Assembly (NCBI GenBank): GCA_051891435.1
Contig: JBJFFE010000059.1
Span: 1 to 36,487 of the forward strand
Direction: 5' to 3'
From: UMGS1933 sp051891435
GTDB taxonomy: Bacteria; Bacillota; Clostridia; TANB77; CAG-508
DNA length: 36,487 nucleotides
In this document: positions 17,020-26,271 of the stretch, piece by piece
How the letters are laid out: every line of letters starts with the position of its first letter
Numbering within the stretch: the stretch's first letter is position 1
Notes under the pieces: model-generated
What the model saw: the letters and a program-made list of their open reading frames with translations, nothing else
What the model was told of the DNA's origin: nothing
Databases searched by the model: none
Made by a program: the position numbers and the translations under genes

Positions 17020-18225
17020 TTACAATATTATTCCACTTGATAATATATCAATTATATCTATTCCCTCTTGGTTTGCCGATTCTACTTGCACCCATACTCC
17101 TGTAAATTCTGTTGTTCCATTTGTAAATTGTGATGGTACTTTCCAATTTGAATCAATATATCCTCCACTTGTAGTTACATCTGATGTTCCTCTTAAGAAT
17201 TCTAAAATTATTTTTCCATTTTCATCTTTTATTATATTTCCATCTGAGTCTATTTTATATGCATATCTTGGAATCCATACATATATATAACTAGTTTCAG
17301 AGTCTGTTGCATATGCCCAATTTTGTGATAGTTCCAAGTTTGAATAATTATATGCTGGACTTAAACTTCCTAAGTCACCTTTTAATTTAGGTTTATTTGT
17401 TAGTCTTAAGGAAATTGTCTCTGATGGAATGTTTTCATTTTTGTTTACATTATCTACTAGTTTTAAATAATATGTTCCAGATTCTGTAATGTTTATATTT
17501 TCTGTTTGTCCTGTTTTGGTATAATTATTTGCCAGTGTCCATTTTATATTATTTTCACTAGTTTCTTTTCCATAATATAGTGCTCCATTTGTAATTTTTA
17601 TATCACTTATTTGAAAAATTGCATTTAAGCCATCTATTTGAGTAGTAATAGTAAATGTTAAATCCCTATTAGTAGTTTCTGTTTGTTGTTTTAGTTTTTG
17701 CCCGCCTGGTAAATTGTATTGACTATAATACATTTTATCTTCATATTCAATGCCAATTAAACTAAAGACTTCTCTTGTTGTAAAATTTATAGCTATTTCA
17801 TCATCTATACCATCTATTTCTAGTTGATTAGCTATTGCATTACTGTCAAAATATTTAAAATCTGCTACATTACTTGCACTACCTTCTAAAGTAAGTATTT
17901 CTTGTAAAGTCGTCTGCCCAGATTCTTGCAACTCCACTCCATATGCATCATAATCTCCATTTTCAGCTATTTCATCAACCTTTTTTTGTATCATTTGCAT
18001 ATATGAAACAAATCTTACCATTTTAGAATGAGCCAGGCTATCTGTTCCTACATATATTGTAACTGATGCTAGAATAAGCATAACAATAATTGTTATTATT
18101 AATGCTATTATGGTAATACCTTTTTGATTTGTATTTTGTTGTATATTTTGTTTTAAAACTGGCTCTGTTTGTTGTAGGTTAACAATGTTTACCCCTACAT
18201 TACATACAATTTTCGCATTTTTCAT
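17020..18225 (-). CDS. Prepilin-like exported protein with C-terminal WIPRYAYKI module
   Basis: 401 residues; ATG at 18225 with AAAGGAG upstream. A prepilin-type helix (KGITIIALIITIIVMLILASVTIYVG) lies at about 34-60, after an unusually long 33-residue leader partly encoded by a TGTAGGGG-type repeat. The C-terminal part has YIYVWIPRYAYKIDSDGNIIKDENGKIILEFLRGTSDVTTSGGYI..NWKVPSQF, a module often seen in exported proteins of uncultured Clostridia, here ending soon after GVWVQVES. The middle resembles a beta-sandwich. It shares its N-terminal type with the gene at 8826-10181. Function unknown; probably surface or pseudopilus. Confidence 0.65.
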   Translation of the reverse strand: MKNAKIVCNVGVNIVNLQQTEPVLKQNIQQNTNQKGITIIALIITIIVMLILASVTIYVGTDSLAHSKMVRFVSYMQMIQKKVDEIAENGDYDAYGVELQESGQTTLQEILTLEGSASNVADFKYFDSNAIANQLEIDGIDDEIAINFTTREVFSLIGIEYEDKMYYSQYNLPGGQKLKQQTETTNRDLTFTITTQIDGLNAIFQISDIKITNGALYYGKETSENNIKWTLANNYTKTGQTENINITESGTYYLKLVDNVNKNENIPSETISLRLTNKPKLKGDLGSLSPAYNYSNLELSQNWAYATDSETSYIYVWIPRYAYKIDSDGNIIKDENGKIILEFLRGTSDVTTSGGYIDSNWKVPSQFTNGTTEFTGVWVQVESANQEGIDIIDILSSGIIL

Positions 18226-18242
18226 CTTTTTCTCCTTTGTTT

Positions 18243-19299
18243 TTATATCATTAAATTATCAAACATAAATTGTTCCTGCATTCTTCTTAATGATTGTTTT
18301 ATTGTTCTTGCTCTTATTTCTCCAATCCCCTCTACTTCATCTAATTTATCGATATCTGCTGCAAGTATATGTTGAAAAGATTTAAAAGTTTTTACTAAGT
18401 TATTTACTATTGCATTTGGCATTCTTGGTATTTTATTTAAAATTCTATATCCTCTAGGATATACTGCAATTTCTTCGTAGTTTTCAAACACCTCATATCC
18501 CAGTAATCTTGCAATCGTGTTAGAATCTATAAATCCATCTTTGGCACTTTCTCTAATTAAGTTTAATATTTTTTCTGGCATTAACCTTCTTGTTGGTGCC
18601 ATATAATCTTTTATAATTAAAAGTTCCTCATTTGGTAAGTTTTCTATTAATTCTTCCAATTGCATTTTTACCAAAAATCCATCTGCACCTAATTCATAAA
18701 TTGCCCTGTTTACTTCTTCTGATATTTTCATAACCATTTCTGCTCTTTGCAAGCATGTTATTACATTATCTAATGTTACAATATCATTAAATTCATATTC
18801 GTTTAAAATTCCAAGTTTCGTATCAAATACTTTTTTATAATTTTCTAATGTTTGAAGTGCTTGATTTGCTCTTGTTATAATTTTTGCTGTGTCTTCTATG
18901 GTGTATCTAAATTCTCCTTTAAATACTGTAATTATATTTCTTCTTTGTGAAATACTTATTACAAGTTCTCCTGTTTGTTTTGCTGTACGTTCTGCTGTTC
19001 TATGCCTTGTCCCTGTTTCATCTGTTAATATTTTAGAAGATGGAATTATTTGAGTATTTGCCAACAATATTTTCTTTAAGTCTTTACTTAAAACTATTGC
19101 TCCATCCATTTTTGCAAGTTCATATAATTTTGCTGGTGTATAATCCTCATCTATTCTAAATCCTCCGGTCAACAATATCTAATACTTCTTTTGAATCTCC
19201 AATTATTATAAGCGCACCAGTTTTTGCTTTTAAAATATTATCTAACCCTTCTCTTAACGGGGTTCCTGGAGCTATTATTTTTAATATATCTGTTAGCAT
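18243..19299 (-). CDS. disA: DNA integrity scanning protein / diadenylate cyclase, one CGGA +1 site
   Basis: DisA makes cyclic di-AMP and scans DNA for branched structures. ATG at 19299 with AGAGGTG upstream. The first 44 codons end DSKEVLDIVD, then in-frame CGG AGG ATT TAG would stop; skipping the C at 19167 gives VDGGF, the family's conserved glycine pair, and 307 residues more, for 351 in total (family about 355). The DAC domain keeps MDGAIVL and the GTRHRTAER nucleotide loop; the C-terminus has tandem helix-hairpin-helix units (KIPRMPNAIVNNLV, DEVEGIGEIRARTIKQSL). It lies 10 bases after radA, the usual Firmicute order. Treated as functional through the shift. Confidence 0.92.
19164..19167 (-). 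other. CGGA +1 shift site in disA
   Basis: GAC then CGGA then GGA. Zero frame ends at TAG after three codons, giving a 47-residue stub. Dropping C gives DIVD-GG-FRIDEDYTP, as in other DisA proteins. Confidence 0.95.
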
Positions 19300-19309
19300 T
19301 TTTCACCTC

Positions 19310-20672
19310 TTATTTTAATCCTAAAAATTTCATTGCTTCTATAATATTTTTCACACCTATTATATCCAATTTATAGTTCTCTTTCAATAGTTTTTTATTA
19401 CTTTCTGGAATAATACATGTTTTAAATCCCATTTTTTCGGCTTCTTTTATTCTTTTTTCTATCATATTTACATTTCTTACTTCACCTGTTAATCCTACTT
19501 CACCTATTGCAATTACATCATTTGGAATTGGCATGTTTTTAAAACTAGATGCTGTGCATAATACTATACCTAAGTCTAATGCAGGCTCATTTATTCTAAT
19601 TCCACCCACTATGTTCATATAAACATCTTGGTTTCCTAAAGCCATTCCTGCTCTTTTTTCTAGCACCGCAATAAGAAGTGTTAATCTATTAAAATCAATT
19701 CCATTTGCAGTTCTTTTTGGAAATCCAAATACACTAAGAGTTGTTAGTGCTTGTAGTTCTACTAAAATTGGTCTTGTTCCCTCCATACTAGCAACTACTA
19801 CTGTTCCTGGAGGGTTTTCTGTTCTATCTGATAATAATACTGATGATGGATTTTTTATTTCACACATTCCGTTTGTCTTGCATTTCAAACATACCAATTT
19901 CGTTTGTTGAACCAAATCTATTTTTTACTCCACGAAGTATTCTATATGAAAAATATCTTTCTCCCTCTAAATAAAGTACTGTGTCTACCATGTGTTCTAA
20001 TACTCTTGGACCTGCAATATTTCCGGTCTTTTGTAACATGTCCTATAATAATTGTTGTAATAGCTTCTTGTTTGCATGTTCTCATTATTTGTGATGTTAT
20101 TTCTCTTACCTGACTTACACTTCCCGGTGCTGATGTTATTTCATCAGAATACATTGTTTGAATAGAATCTATTATAACAAGTTTTGGTCTTAATTTTATA
20201 ATTTCATCTTCAATAAGACTTATGTCTGTTTCTCCCAAAAACATTATATCTTCATTATTTATCCCAAGTCTATCTGCTCTTATTTTTATTTGTTCTGCCG
20301 ATTCTTCTCCAGATACATAAAGGACTTTTCCCTCTCCTTGTACCTTATCACATATTTGTAAAATTAAAGTAGACTTACCAATTCCTGGTTCTCCTCCGAA
20401 GAAGTGTTAAAGAGCCATTAACTAATCCCCCTCCGAAGAACTCTATCTAATTCTTCAAAGCCTGTAGAATTTCTTATGATATTCTGCTTTTGAACATCAT
20501 TTAACAAAGTGGGTTTTGCTTGTCTTTTTTCTGAAAGTTTAGACCCACTTTTTTTAGTCGTTTTCTCTTCATAACATGTGTTCCATTCATTGCATGCTGG
20601 ACATTTTCCAAACCATTTTGTAGCCTCGTTTCCACAATTACTACACACAAAAATTGTACTTGCTTTTGACAT
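19310..20672 (-). CDS. radA: DNA repair protein RadA (Sms), four CGGA +1 sites
   Basis: RadA is a RecA-like branch-migration ATPase with a zinc finger and a Lon-like C-terminus. ATG at 20672 with AAGGAG upstream. The C4 zinc finger (CSNCGNEATKWFGKCPAC) opens the protein. In-frame CGG codons at 20435, 20398, 20025 and 19871 each break the frame; dropping the C each time rebuilds LDRVLGGGLVNGSLTLLGGEPGIGKST (Walker A), HVTKDGNIAGPRVLEHMVD, KNRFGSTNEIGMFEM then QDKGMCEIKNPS, and the Lon-like ending. Segment lengths are 79, 12, 124, 51 and 186 residues: 452 in total, the normal size. Four independent errors all restoring family sequence is hard to reconcile with a pseudogene. Confidence 0.93.
19868..19871 (-). 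other. CGGA +1 shift site 4 in radA
   Basis: AAA then CGGA then ATG. Dropping C joins IGMFEMQDK to GMCEIKNPSSVLL, the junction seen in other RadA proteins. Confidence 0.95.
20022..20025 (-). other. CGGA +1 shift site 3 in radA
   Basis: GAC then CGGA then AAT. Dropping C gives GHVTKD-GNIAGPRVLEHMVD, a conserved RadA stretch. Confidence 0.95.
20395..20398 (-). other. CGGA +1 shift site 2 in radA
   Basis: CTT then CGGA then GGA, only 12 codons after site 1. Dropping C gives LTLL-GGEPGIGKST, the Walker A loop. Without the shift the ATP site is lost. Confidence 0.95.
20432..20435 (-). other. CGGA +1 shift site 1 in radA
   Basis: CTT then CGGA then GGG. Dropping C gives LDRVL-GGGLVNGS, the conserved Gly run before Walker A. 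Zero frame stops after five codons. Confidence 0.95.
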
Positions 20673-20760
20673 TTATTTCTCCTTCTTTTAACTTTAGTAT
20701 TGTATCAAAAAAATACCTACCTTGCAATATTTGTTAATGATAAAATAAACATTTATTAAT

Positions 20761-20806
20761 AAAACAAGATGTGTATAAACATTCTACTCTTAAACACATC
20801 TTGTTT
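20761..20806 (-). terminator. Terminator hairpin after the GH15 gene
   Basis: Arms AAACAAGATGTGT and ACACATCTTGTTT (20762-20774 with 20794-20806) form a 13-bp stem; on the minus strand the stem runs into TTTTATT. It lies between the GH15 gene and radA. Confidence 0.7.
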
Positions 20807-20832
20807 GTTTTGTTAAAAAATTTTTAACATTT

Positions 20833-22731
20833 TTATTTTATTAATCCCTTTTCTATCATTTTTTGAAGTGTTATTATAAACATTGCATGTGACCATCCTA
20901 AGCCTATTATCCATGCAGGTGACATCGTGTTATTGTCTATTTGCTCTGCCAAATATCCATGCATTCCTGCTGTTTTTAATACAAAGTCGAAACATTCTCT
21001 TGCTTTTTTATTTTCGCCTGATTCTAAGTAATAATTTGTCATCCAAAGGTTTGCTATTACCCATGGGTTCCCATCCATATAGTGGTCATTTTCAAATCTT
21101 TGATATCCTCCTGTGTATGTTCGTATAGTCATGTTTATTCTTTCTACTGTATTAATTACCTTTTTTTCTTTTGGTGTAAACATATTAAATGGATACACTG
21201 TTCCTAATATGCTTATATCAATTTTTTTATCCTCTGCATTTCTTACAAAGCTTTTTTTGGTTTCATCATAAAAGTTCTTTAAGCAATATTCTTTTATTTC
21301 CACAAGTAATTTTCTTAAATCTTCTTTTTCTTTGTTTACATTTTCTTGTTTTACTCTATTTTTGGTAAATTCTTCTTTTAATTCTTCATAGATTTTTATC
21401 ATTGCATTGAAACTAGAATATATACTTGCCATTGAATATAAATGAACGCCTTCATACATTTCCCATATGTCATAACTTACATGCATTTCATTTTTTCCTG
21501 TTATTACATCTTCTAAATATTTCTTTAAAAATTTTGTTGCTTTTTCAACCATTTTTAAATTATCTTTTAGAAATTTTTTGTCCATAGTTTTTAAGTAATG
21601 ATTATATACTCCATATACCACTGAAGCTGTTTCATCTATTTGGTAACCCCAACATGGGGCTAGCTTTCCATCTGTAAAAAATCTTTGTTCCCACATTCCG
21701 CTTCTGCTTTGTGTATTTTTACAAAACACTTTATAAAATTTATCTACCTCTTTTTGCATATTTAAAATATCCATTGCTTTTGTAATAAATACAGCATCTC
21801 TTGGCCAACAATATGTATATCTTCCGCATTTAGTTAGCTTTTCATCTACTTCTACAGCTGCTGATATTCCTCCTGTTTCATTATTTGTAAGTAGTGGGTA
21901 TAGTAGAATTGTTCTTTCATATATTTGTGTTATTTTTTTATTTCTTAAAGTATCTGTTAAGTCCAAATTTAGCCCATCATGATTTTTTAAGTATTTTCTC
22001 CAATATTTTTTTGCATTATCATGTTCTGTTTTAAAGTCTATTTTTCTAATTCTTTCTATTGTTTTATCTATTCCATATAATCCACTTTTATTGTCATCTA
22101 TATAAATATATAGCTCAAAGGTTTTTTCTTCGTTTGGCTTTAAAGTATTCAAATTATAACTTATACTAGAATCGGTAGACATTCCTACATAATCTTTGTC
22201 TCCAATTTGTCCTTCATTAATACTTGCAATTGTATTATTTATTTGCGAACTAAGTATTTTTTCTTTTGAGAAAGTGCAAATTGTATAATCATGCATATAT
22301 TGTAATAATGCATCATTTTGGCACAAACCACTTACTTGATTATTATCAGTTGAAATTAATTTAGAATGAACTAACAAATTTAAGTTCAAATCTATAACAT
22401 TTTCATTTACAAATTTAAATCTTCTTACAAGTACATTTTCTTTTATACATACAAAATCTGTTTGTATAACTTTTAGTTTAAAATAAGTATTTAATATTTC
22501 TGTATTTAATATATTTGACCCTTCTGTATAATATTGCTCATAAACATTGTTTATATCGTTGTGTAAATATACAATATTGGAATCGTTAATTTTTAATCCA
22601 ATATGGAAAAAATCTATAAATTGTTTATAATCTGTGTTTGGATATAATAGCCTTATTAGTTCTCCTTTTTTTGTATAACTTGCTGTAATGTGCTCATTTC
22701 CAATTATTGCATCATTAAAATATTTTTCCAT
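20833..22731 (-). CDS. Glycoside hydrolase family 15 protein (glucoamylase/glucodextranase-like)
   Basis: 632 residues; ATG at 22731 with AAAGGAG upstream. The N-terminal beta-sandwich (about 1-240) is followed by an (alpha/alpha)6 barrel with GRYTYCWPRDAVFITKAMDIL, a GH15 hallmark, SGMWEQRFFTDGKLAPCWGYQIDETAS holding a likely catalytic Glu, YDIWEMYEGVHLYSMASIY, and GNPWVIANLWMTNYYLE near the second Glu. There is no signal peptide, so it probably acts inside the cell on maltodextrins or glycogen, alongside the GDE encoded at 3958-6001. Exact linkage specificity cannot be read from sequence. Confidence 0.87.
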   Translation of the reverse strand: MEKYFNDAIIGNEHITASYTKKGELIRLLYPNTDYKQFIDFFHIGLKINDSNIVYLHNDINNVYEQYYTEGSNILNTEILNTYFKLKVIQTDFVCIKENVLVRRFKFVNENVIDLNLNLLVHSKLISTDNNQVSGLCQNDALLQYMHDYTICTFSKEKILSSQINNTIASINEGQIGDKDYVGMSTDSSISYNLNTLKPNEEKTFELYIYIDDNKSGLYGIDKTIERIRKIDFKTEHDNAKKYWRKYLKNHDGLNLDLTDTLRNKKITQIYERTILLYPLLTNNETGGISAAVEVDEKLTKCGRYTYCWPRDAVFITKAMDILNMQKEVDKFYKVFCKNTQSRSGMWEQRFFTDGKLAPCWGYQIDETASVVYGVYNHYLKTMDKKFLKDNLKMVEKATKFLKKYLEDVITGKNEMHVSYDIWEMYEGVHLYSMASIYSSFNAMIKIYEELKEEFTKNRVKQENVNKEKEDLRKLLVEIKEYCLKNFYDETKKSFVRNAEDKKIDISILGTVYPFNMFTPKEKKVINTVERINMTIRTYTGGYQRFENDHYMDGNPWVIANLWMTNYYLESGENKKARECFDFVLKTAGMHGYLAEQIDNNTMSPAWIIGLGWSHAMFIITLQKMIEKGLIK

Positions 22732-22774
22732 TTTTTTCTCCTTTTATGATCATTAATTTGAATAAGTAGATTAG

Positions 22775-22920
22775 TAGCCAAACGCAGGGGATTAATATAT
22801 TTTTAACGCGAAGTGTTCCGTGGGGACCGCCGTGGGCTGTTAAAGGCGATAGCCTTGTTACAGCGCCGGTGGGAAGCACTGAGCAACTAAAAATATATTA
22901 ACCCCGACGAGATTTGGCGG
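22775..22920 (+). repeat. Modular hairpin element E (standard base and core)
   Basis: 146 bp, starting TAGCCAAACGCAGGGG and ending CCCCGACGAGATTTGGCGG. Long AT stem (ATTAATATATTTTTA with its complement), then a core with GTG/CAC, TTCC/GGAA, CCGCCG/CGGTGG, GCTGT/ACAGC and AAGGC/GCCTT around GATA. Same length and core as G. It lies antisense to the flanking minus-strand genes. Confidence 0.85.
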
Positions 22921-22937
22921 ATGTATTTACTGTATAA

Positions 22938-24581
22938 TTAAGATATTATCTTCACTATTTGTTGTTCTAATTCTTTTATTTTTTTGTTTATTTCTTCTAT
23001 TTCTTCATCTTCTTTGCTTTCGTCAAATATGTCGTCTTTAATCATGTCTTCCATATCTTCTATTTCTTCTTTTAAAGTTGCTAATCTATCTATTATTTCT
23101 AATCTTAGATATCTTGGTTTCTCAAATCTATCTACTTTAGATATAATATTAATGTTTTCATCTAGTGTATATGTTTCCCCATAATCTGGTATTGTTACTG
23201 GGATGTTTACAGTTTCTATTATTTTATCTTTTAATATTTTTTGTCCTTCCGGTTCCCCATGTACTAAGAAAATATGTTTTGGTTTGTTTAAAAATGAATA
23301 TATAAAATTTAGCAACCACTCTTGGTCTGCATGGCCAGAATAGCCTTCTATATATTCAATCCTAGCATTTACAGCTACTTCTTCTCCAAATATTTTTACT
23401 TTTTTCTCTCCTGATACAATTTTTGCACCTAAAGTTCCTGGTGCTTGGTATCCTACAAAAAGTATAGTATTTTTAGGATTCCATAAATTGTGTTTTAAGT
23501 GATGTTTTATACGTCCTACTTCACACATTCCACTTGCAGAAATTATAATTGATGGTGTTGTATTTTCATTTAAAGCTCTAGATTCGTCTGCTGTTCTTGT
23601 AAATCTCAATCCTGGGAATTCTAGCGGATTATCTCCACTTTCTATTTGTTTCCTTACGTCTTCATCAAAAAGATCTGTATTTTGTTTAAATACCTCTGTT
23701 GCCGATATTGCAAGCGGACTATCTACATATACTGGTGCCTTCATTAAGGTTTCATATTTCTTTAAAAATTCTTCATCATGTCTATTTTCTTTTAATTTGT
23801 TAATTTCATATAGAATTTCTTGTGTTCTTCCAACTGCAAAAGATGGTATTACAACATTTCCACCTTTGTCTAATGTTTCAGCAACTATGTTCAAAAATAT
23901 TTCTGCCTTATCATCATTTCGCATATGTAATCTTCCGCCATATGTAGATTCCATTACTAAGAAGTCTGCATTTTCCATCATCGTTGGCGCACCCAAAAGT
24001 GGTATATCATTATTTCCTAGGTCTCCTGTAAATACAATTTTTTTAGTTTCTCCGTCTTCTTTTATCCAAACTTCTATTATACTAGACCCAAGCATATGTC
24101 CAGCATCATTAAATCTTACATTTATGTCTGGTGTTAATTCAATTATTTCATCATAAGATACTGGCTTAAATAGCTCTAAACATTTAATAGCATCTTCTGC
24201 TGTATAAAGTGGAGGTAATGCTTCTTTTCCACTTCTCATTCTTTTTCTATTTTTCCATTCATTTTCCATTTCTTGAATATGTCCACTGTCTGGAAGCATT
24301 ATTGAACATAAATCACAAGTTGCTTTAGTTGCATAAATTGGATTTCTATATCCATCATTATATAATTTAGGGATTTTCCCAGAATGGTCTATATGCGCAT
24401 GTGTTAATAGCATAAAGTCTATATCTTGTACATTATATGCAAATTCTTCATAATTTTCTCTTTCTTCTAGAGCCTTACCTTGGTATAACCCACAATCTAT
24501 TATAATTTTTTTACCAGCTCCCTCTAGTAAAAAATTTGATCCTGTAACAGTTTTTGTTGCTCCTAAAAATGTAATCTTCAT
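22938..24581 (-). CDS. MBL-fold/beta-CASP metallo-hydrolase (RNA-processing exonuclease family)
   Basis: 547 residues; ATG at 24581 with GGAGG seven bases upstream. The metallo-beta-lactamase part has FLGATKTVTGSNFLLE, DCGLYQG, the zinc motif THAHIDHSG, FNDAGHMLGSS and FTGDLGNNDIPLL. The beta-CASP part has VIPSFAVGRTQEILYEI, ISASGMCEVGRIKHHLKHNL and the late His motif IEGYSGHADQEWLL followed by IFLVHGEPEG. This set marks YSH1/CPSF-like exonucleases that process RNA. A Glu/Asp/Lys-rich coiled-coil tail of about 70 residues follows. Substrate is not known. Confidence 0.9.
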   Translation of the reverse strand: MKITFLGATKTVTGSNFLLEGAGKKIIIDCGLYQGKALEERENYEEFAYNVQDIDFMLLTHAHIDHSGKIPKLYNDGYRNPIYATKATCDLCSIMLPDSGHIQEMENEWKNRKRMRSGKEALPPLYTAEDAIKCLELFKPVSYDEIIELTPDINVRFNDAGHMLGSSIIEVWIKEDGETKKIVFTGDLGNNDIPLLGAPTMMENADFLVMESTYGGRLHMRNDDKAEIFLNIVAETLDKGGNVVIPSFAVGRTQEILYEINKLKENRHDEEFLKKYETLMKAPVYVDSPLAISATEVFKQNTDLFDEDVRKQIESGDNPLEFPGLRFTRTADESRALNENTTPSIIISASGMCEVGRIKHHLKHNLWNPKNTILFVGYQAPGTLGAKIVSGEKKVKIFGEEVAVNARIEYIEGYSGHADQEWLLNFIYSFLNKPKHIFLVHGEPEGQKILKDKIIETVNIPVTIPDYGETYTLDENINIISKVDRFEKPRYLRLEIIDRLATLKEEIEDMEDMIKDDIFDESKEDEEIEEINKKIKELEQQIVKIIS

Positions 24582-24611
24582 ATGTTATCCTCCTATAATT
24601 TCCATTATTTT

Positions 24612-26141
24612 TTATAAAAATATTTTTATTTTTTTATTATATTTTACAGCTAAATCTTTAAATTCATCATATTTTTCTTGTTTTTCTAAGCTATTTTCGT
24701 CATACACTTTAATTTGTCCGTCTTTATTTATCTCGATATACACACTATCTAAATCTATTATTCTTGTTTTAAATATATTCTTATAAACAATATAATTTTC
24801 TTCAGTATCTTTACTAAATATTGTTAATATTTTTAAATTACATGCTATTGTAATTAGTTTTTTTTCTAATTTTTCTATTTGTTTTTTACATTTATCACTT
24901 AACATTAGTTTTTCGTCTATATTAAATAAACTTAAATATCTTAACTTATATATTTCTTCTATAAGTTCACCTTTTTGTGTCATTTTATCTATTTGTTCAT
25001 TTAATGCTTTAAGAATTAATTTTACAAAATCATCTATAAATTTAGAAATATTAGGTTCTTCTATATTTAATTCATTAATAAAATCATATCTTTTTTCTAA
25101 GTCGGTTTTCACTTTTACATAGTTCTTAGGTTTTAGTTTTTCTGTTAAAGTTTCAATTTCAATACCTAAATTTTTTCTTTTTTCTTGGATTCTTTCACTA
25201 AAATCACTTAAAGAAAATACTCTTTCTTCTTGTGGTAAAGCCTCATTTTGCTTTATATACTCTTTTTTTAGTGCAATATCATCATTTATATATTTATCTA
25301 TTTTTTCTATTTCTTTTATGCATTTTTTCTTTTTATTAGTAATATCTTCAATATACTTTTTCTTGTCTTCCATTAAATCAAGTTTTTCTTTTAAATTTTC
25401 TCTAGTTTCTATTAGTAATTGTTTTTCATTAGTATCTTGTTTTATATATTCTAATATCGATACTTGTTTTGCAATTTTTACTATTTTTTCAGATAAAGCA
25501 GAATTATATTTTTCTTTTAATAAATTTTCTAATTCTTCTATATTAAGATTTTTATTAGAATTTAAATTTTGATACCCAATTAAATAAGCCAAAGCTTCAT
25601 ATATTAAACATTGTGTATTATTTTTATATTCATCATTTTCAGTATTCCAAGACCAACCATCAAAATTTCTTATTACCTGACTTTTAAAGTTCTCTTCCCC
25701 AATATCTAGAGCACAAGATAAAGCTTTATTACTTATTTCGTCTGTCGGCTCTATATTAAACCTTTTACTATTTAGTTTATATATTGCTTCTAAAACATCC
25801 AATTCATTTTGGTATGTAATTATCTTTTTTTCTTTTTTTACTGCTATACTTTTTTTATCTTCTCCTAATATGTTTTCTGTTTCCTCTAAGCTTGGTTTTA
25901 CAATTTCTATATTTTGGCAATCTTGCTCTATAATTCTTAATAATTCTTCTATAAACTCTCTTTTAGATGGGCCTTCTACTTTTACTTTTTTATAGTCTTC
26001 ATATGAATTTTCTATTTTATAAAGCATACTTAAAAGAAGGTTTTTAACAGTTTTTGAAAAAGTTTTTTTTTGCAAAATATTTTCTAGTTCTTTATTATAA
26101 TCTTTAATATTTAATTTTGCAATTAATTTTTCTTTTCCCAA
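24612..26141 (-). CDS. Coiled-coil protein of unknown function
   Basis: 509 residues, start TTG at 26141 with AAGGTG upstream. I recognise no family. The protein is soluble and largely helical: residues 1-110 helical, about 110-210 globular (with IRNFDGWSWNTENDEYKNNTQCLIYEALAYLIGY), 240-345 a long coiled coil (ETRENLKEKLDLMEDKKKYIEDI, KKKKCIKEIEKIDKYI), then a C-terminal mixed domain ending with IYIEINKDGQIKVYDENSL. There are no membrane segments. It lies between FtsK and the beta-CASP gene on the same strand, but its spacing to FtsK (130 bases with a palindrome) suggests separate transcription. Confidence 0.7.
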   Translation of the reverse strand: MGKEKLIAKLNIKDYNKELENILQKKTFSKTVKNLLLSMLYKIENSYEDYKKVKVEGPSKREFIEELLRIIEQDCQNIEIVKPSLEETENILGEDKKSIAVKKEKKIITYQNELDVLEAIYKLNSKRFNIEPTDEISNKALSCALDIGEENFKSQVIRNFDGWSWNTENDEYKNNTQCLIYEALAYLIGYQNLNSNKNLNIEELENLLKEKYNSALSEKIVKIAKQVSILEYIKQDTNEKQLLIETRENLKEKLDLMEDKKKYIEDITNKKKKCIKEIEKIDKYINDDIALKKEYIKQNEALPQEERVFSLSDFSERIQEKRKNLGIEIETLTEKLKPKNYVKVKTDLEKRYDFINELNIEEPNISKFIDDFVKLILKALNEQIDKMTQKGELIEEIYKLRYLSLFNIDEKLMLSDKCKKQIEKLEKKLITIACNLKILTIFSKDTEENYIVYKNIFKTRIIDLDSVYIEINKDGQIKVYDENSLEKQEKYDEFKDLAVKYNKKIKIFL

Positions 26142-26214
26142 AACTTCACCTTCTTTCGTTTGATTAATTGTTTAAATAATAATAAAAAAATAAAATTTAA
26201 ATATTTTTTATTAA

Positions 26215-26236
26215 GGAACGACGAGGGCGTCGTTCC
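26215..26236. repeat. Palindrome GGAACGACG/CGTCGTTCC next to TGTAGGG
   Basis: A perfect 9-bp stem with an AGGG loop, flanked on the minus strand by TGTAGGG, so it belongs with the TGTAGGGG palindromes. It lies downstream of FtsK and may also help end its transcript. Confidence 0.8.
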
Positions 26237-26271
26237 CTACACATTGCATATTTTAACTACATAAATTTTTT

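Noticed and set aside
18243..20672. radA and disA as pseudogenes
   Set aside because: All five lesions are the same single-base form (C before in-frame GGA), all restore conserved glycine positions, and no other damage is present. Decay would give varied lesions.
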